Below the pieces are notes generated by a model. It was given only the letters and a program-made list of their open reading frames with translations. It searched no databases and was not told the origin of the DNA. Made by a program: the position numbers and the translations under genes. A DNA stretch of 64,000 nucleotides from Tsukamurella sp. 8F. GTDB lineage: Bacteria > Actinomycetota > Actinomycetes > Mycobacteriales > Mycobacteriaceae. The stretch is taken from positions 186,001 to 250,000 of the forward strand of contig NZ_JARFTP010000002.1 in assembly GCF_029167375.1 (NCBI RefSeq), given 5' to 3'. Positions 61,991 to 64,000 of the stretch are shown one piece after another (position 1 is the first letter of the stretch; the number at the start of each line of letters is the position of its first letter).

Positions 61991-62185
61991 ATGACGACAC
62001 TGCTGACGATCGCGACCATCCTCTGTATCGGTGCGAACGTGTTCGTCGCGTTCGCCGATTACCTGAGGGCGCCGTTCGTGCTGAAGAACTCCGCCCAGGT
62101 CCACTTTCCCGCTTGGGCGATACCCTATCTCGCCACCCTTAAGCTGGCTGTGGCGTCGACCGTTCACATGATCGCCGCCGTGTGA
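61991..62185 (+). CDS. DoxX-like membrane protein, C-terminally shortened
   Basis: A 64-residue protein with about two membrane helices (TLLTIATILCIGANVFVAFA and PYLATLKLAVASTVHMIAAV). The middle LRAPFVLKNSAQVHFPAWAI is the signature loop of DoxX-like proteins, which are normally about 115-125 residues with four helices; here the reading frame ends after the second. It has a good ribosome binding site (TTGGAGG) and an ECF41-type promoter. DoxX genes are among the usual partners of ECF41 sigma factors, so it is probably the sigma factor's target, but may be non-functional. Confidence 0.7.
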   Translation: MTTLLTIATILCIGANVFVAFADYLRAPFVLKNSAQVHFPAWAIPYLATLKLAVASTVHMIAAV

Positions 62186-62206
62186 CGGTTCGCCGCAGCC
62201 GGCCAC

Positions 62207-62785
62207 TCACGCACGGTCGTAGGTGAGAAACAGGGCGCCGCTGTCGATCCTGTGGACATCGGTGAGGCCCCAGTGCGCGGGCTCGAACCCGGCTGCGAAC
62301 AAAGGGATCCCGGCGCCGATCGTGATCGGAGCCAGCTTGACGATCAATCGGTCGATCTCCGAGTACAAAGCCCCGGCGATGGTCGCGCCACCGACCAGCC
62401 AGATGTCTTTGCCGCTCTCCCGCTTGAGGGAACGGACGGTCGCGACCGGATCGTCGGGTATCACCTCGACCGACTCGTTCGCTCCTAGCGTGCGTGAGAA
62501 CACCAGGTGGCGTAGATGAGGAAAGGCGTCGACGATGCCGGCATCCAGACCGAGCGAGTAACTGTTGCGCCCTTCCACCACGGTGTCGAAGTGGGTGCCG
62601 AGGTCCGTGACACCCATCGCTCGACGTGCCGGCGCGGGCAGGATCTCGGGGTAGTTCTCGATCACGTGCGAGACGTAGTCGCCTGGGACGGGCCAGAAAC
62701 CGTCGGCGCCGCTGGGGTCGGCACCATCCGGCCCGGCGATGAAGCCGTCGATGGTCGACGCGATGCAGTAGACGAGTCTGCGCAT
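62207..62785 (-). CDS. Dihydrofolate reductase-like (RibD C-terminal) protein
   Basis: A 192-residue protein starting MRRLVYCIASTIDGFIAGPD. The RibD C-terminal/DHFR-like fold shows FDTVVEGRNSYSLGLD, the NADPH loop DIWLVGGATIAGALYSEIDR and LIVKLAPITIGAGIPLFA. Members reduce flavin or pterin-like substrates, but most paralogues are uncharacterised. The ATG at 62785 is where similarity begins. It is a single gene. Confidence 0.85.
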   Translation of the reverse strand: MRRLVYCIASTIDGFIAGPDGADPSGADGFWPVPGDYVSHVIENYPEILPAPARRAMGVTDLGTHFDTVVEGRNSYSLGLDAGIVDAFPHLRHLVFSRTLGANESVEVIPDDPVATVRSLKRESGKDIWLVGGATIAGALYSEIDRLIVKLAPITIGAGIPLFAAGFEPAHWGLTDVHRIDSGALFLTYDRA

Positions 62786-62849
62786 GACCCCACCGTAGGT
62801 GGTGCGTGCACCGTCCGAGCCGGATCGGCGCCGGATGCCTACGAGTCTG

Positions 62850-64000
62850 CTACTCGGACGCGCCGTATGCAGTTCGATATAGGGAGTCCAGCGCACGATC
62901 GATCTGGTCGGGCATGGGCCGGCCCTTGCTGTCCAGCTGGCTCCAGCGCTGTCGATTGATCATCACGGTCATCTGTCGCGCGCAGTCCGACCGCGTCATG
63001 GTGATGGTGCCGCCACCCCACACCGATCCGTCGTGACCCCAGAACGTTCCCTGCCCCGCAACCTCTTTGCGATGTAGGCCGAGACCGTAGTCGATGACTG
63101 TCCCCTCGAACGACACCACCGGTGTCGTTCGTTGCATCTGTGCGAGCGAAGCCTCGCCGACGATCTCCCCCGCCAGTAGAGAACGATAGAAGCGGTCGAG
63201 GTCCGAGGTGGTCGAGATCAACGATGCGGCGGGGCCGACCCAGGACATGTCGAAGACGCTGTAGTCGCGCGAAGGGTCCAGCATTCCGAACCAGGACTCG
63301 TACAGCCGCGAGTGGGGTCCTTCGATCTCGACTCCGTTCGGGAATCCGGTGTCGCGCAGTCCTACTGGTCTGATGACCGTCTCTTGGACGAACCGCTCGG
63401 CGACGCTGTCCGTGATCAGTTCGATGAGCCGGCACAGCAGTAGGTAGTTGGTGTTGGAGTACCGGCCCGGCGCGGAACCGGGGCTACCGGAGGGCGGGGC
63501 CTGAACACCCATCGCGATCAGGTCGGCTTGGTCGAATACGGCGAACCGGTTGTCCTCGAGGCTCCGCGGCGACGTATCCGCCAGGACGGGGAAACGGGCG
63601 AGGGACGGGTAGGCCACAGGGAGGTACTCCGCGAGACCGCTGGTGTGGTTGAGCAACATCCGCGGTGTGATGCAGCGACCTCGCTCACCGGGGACGAGCC
63701 GGGGGAGATAGTGGCCGATGGGCTCGTCCAGGTCGACGTGGCCGTGCTCGGCGAGCAGGAGAACGGCGGTCGCGACGAACGTCTTCGAGACGCTACCGAC
63801 TCGATGTCGCATCTCCGGCACCACCGGTGCGCCGGTGTCGATGTCGGCGACTCCGGAGGCGCCGCGCCAGATCGATTCCCCGGCAACGACTTCGGTGAAG
63901 ACCCCGGGGATACCTGCCGCGCAGACCGCGGTCGCCGCACGTTCGAGGTGGTCGACGTCGAGTTCGACACTCGGAGATCGGTCGGTCAGGTGGTGGGTCA
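62850..64000 (-). CDS. Serine hydrolase (class C beta-lactamase/DD-peptidase-like), 5' cut by window edge
   Basis: The frame runs open to base 64000, so the start lies outside. Visible motifs of the penicillin-binding-protein-like serine hydrolases are S-x-x-K (RVGSVSKTFVATAV), Y-x-N (GRYSNTNYLLL) and the HxG-type third motif in TFWGHDGSVWGGG, so the active site is complete. The family includes class C beta-lactamases, D-aminopeptidases and esterases; from sequence alone the substrate is open. In actinobacteria many are exported, but the signal region is not in the window. The ATG-like start at 63824 inside the domain is too late to be real, because homology continues upstream of it. Confidence 0.82.
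   Translation of the reverse strand, partial: THHLTDRSPSVELDVDHLERAATAVCAAGIPGVFTEVVAGESIWRGASGVADIDTGAPVVPEMRHRVGSVSKTFVATAVLLLAEHGHVDLDEPIGHYLPRLVPGERGRCITPRMLLNHTSGLAEYLPVAYPSLARFPVLADTSPRSLEDNRFAVFDQADLIAMGVQAPPSGSPGSAPGRYSNTNYLLLCRLIELITDSVAERFVQETVIRPVGLRDTGFPNGVEIEGPHSRLYESWFGMLDPSRDYSVFDMSWVGPAASLISTTSDLDRFYRSLLAGEIVGEASLAQMQRTTPVVSFEGTVIDYGLGLHRKEVAGQGTFWGHDGSVWGGGTITMTRSDCARQMTVMINRQRWSQLDSKGRPMPDQIDRALDSLYRTAYGASE

Noticed and set aside
63518-63970. Alternative frame over the beginning of the serine hydrolase
   Set aside because: Ser/Arg/Pro-rich composition typical of a shifted frame; the hydrolase frame with S-x-x-K continues to the window edge.

Overview
The window is strongly G+C-rich, gene-dense actinobacterial DNA. 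The chromosomal order polA, rpsA, coaE, uvrB and a universal stress protein, the two small secreted hemophore-type proteins, a HelR-type helicase and a four-S1-domain RpsA with a long tail point to a mycolic-acid actinobacterium (order Mycobacteriales). I favour Tsukamurella or a close relative, but the genus is an inference. Many genes have no ribosome binding site and instead a TANNNT box exactly six bases before the start codon, which suggests widespread leaderless transcription.

Region 1 (1-8.5 kb) is an accessory, partly decayed segment. It holds a 5'-cut GDPD-type phosphodiesterase, a TmrB-like P-loop protein, a TIR gene that has lost its C-terminus, small mobile-type genes (one with an internal duplication), a serine-resolvase/sigma-like fusion broken by a frameshift, and a truncated frameshifted IS256-family transposase. 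Between them is an intact metabolic island: a Rieske oxygenase, a methyltransferase and an MFS transporter, divergent from a GlxA-type regulator, with two matching TTGC-N3-GCAA palindromes in the shared promoter region.

Region 2 (8.5-20 kb) has a HIT protein, a VapBC-type toxin-antitoxin pair with a perfect operator, a hydrolase/TetR pair, a cytochrome P450, membrane proteins, a three-gene SPFH / zinc-ribbon / membrane-protein operon resembling Bacillus YdjI-YdjG-YdjH, and a GT39-type glycosyltransferase carrying an in-frame 36-bp tandem repeat.

Region 3 (20-37 kb) is core-like: a complete branched-chain amino-acid ABC operon (livKHMGF) and polA. After polA comes a retron-like reverse transcriptase with a hairpin-rich 5' region and a DUF222/HNH gene, the best candidate here for an undescribed system. 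Then follow a HAD phosphatase, an XRE regulator, two hemophore-like genes, a methyltransferase, rpsA and an AztD-like lipoprotein under a near-consensus promoter overlapped by a palindrome.

Region 4 (37-46.5 kb) is a polyol/sugar locus. A SorC-type regulator is translationally coupled to a four-gene ABC importer. Divergent from it are a sorbitol-type dehydrogenase and a mannitol-type dehydrogenase, with a convergent xylulokinase. The expected flow is polyol uptake, oxidation to a ketose and phosphorylation, under control of a perfect 16-bp palindrome in the shared promoter.

Region 5 (46.5-64 kb) has coaE with a shrunken C-terminal extension, a TetR gene, a GNAT-DUF402 fusion and a TRM11-like methylase starting back-to-back 14 bp apart, uvrB, a universal stress protein, helR, a second GlxA regulator/MFS pair, an FAD monooxygenase operon, an ECF41-type sigma factor with SnoaL-like tail facing a truncated DoxX-like gene under a textbook ECF41 promoter, a DHFR-like reductase, and a serine hydrolase cut by the right window edge. 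No tRNA, rRNA or CRISPR array was seen.
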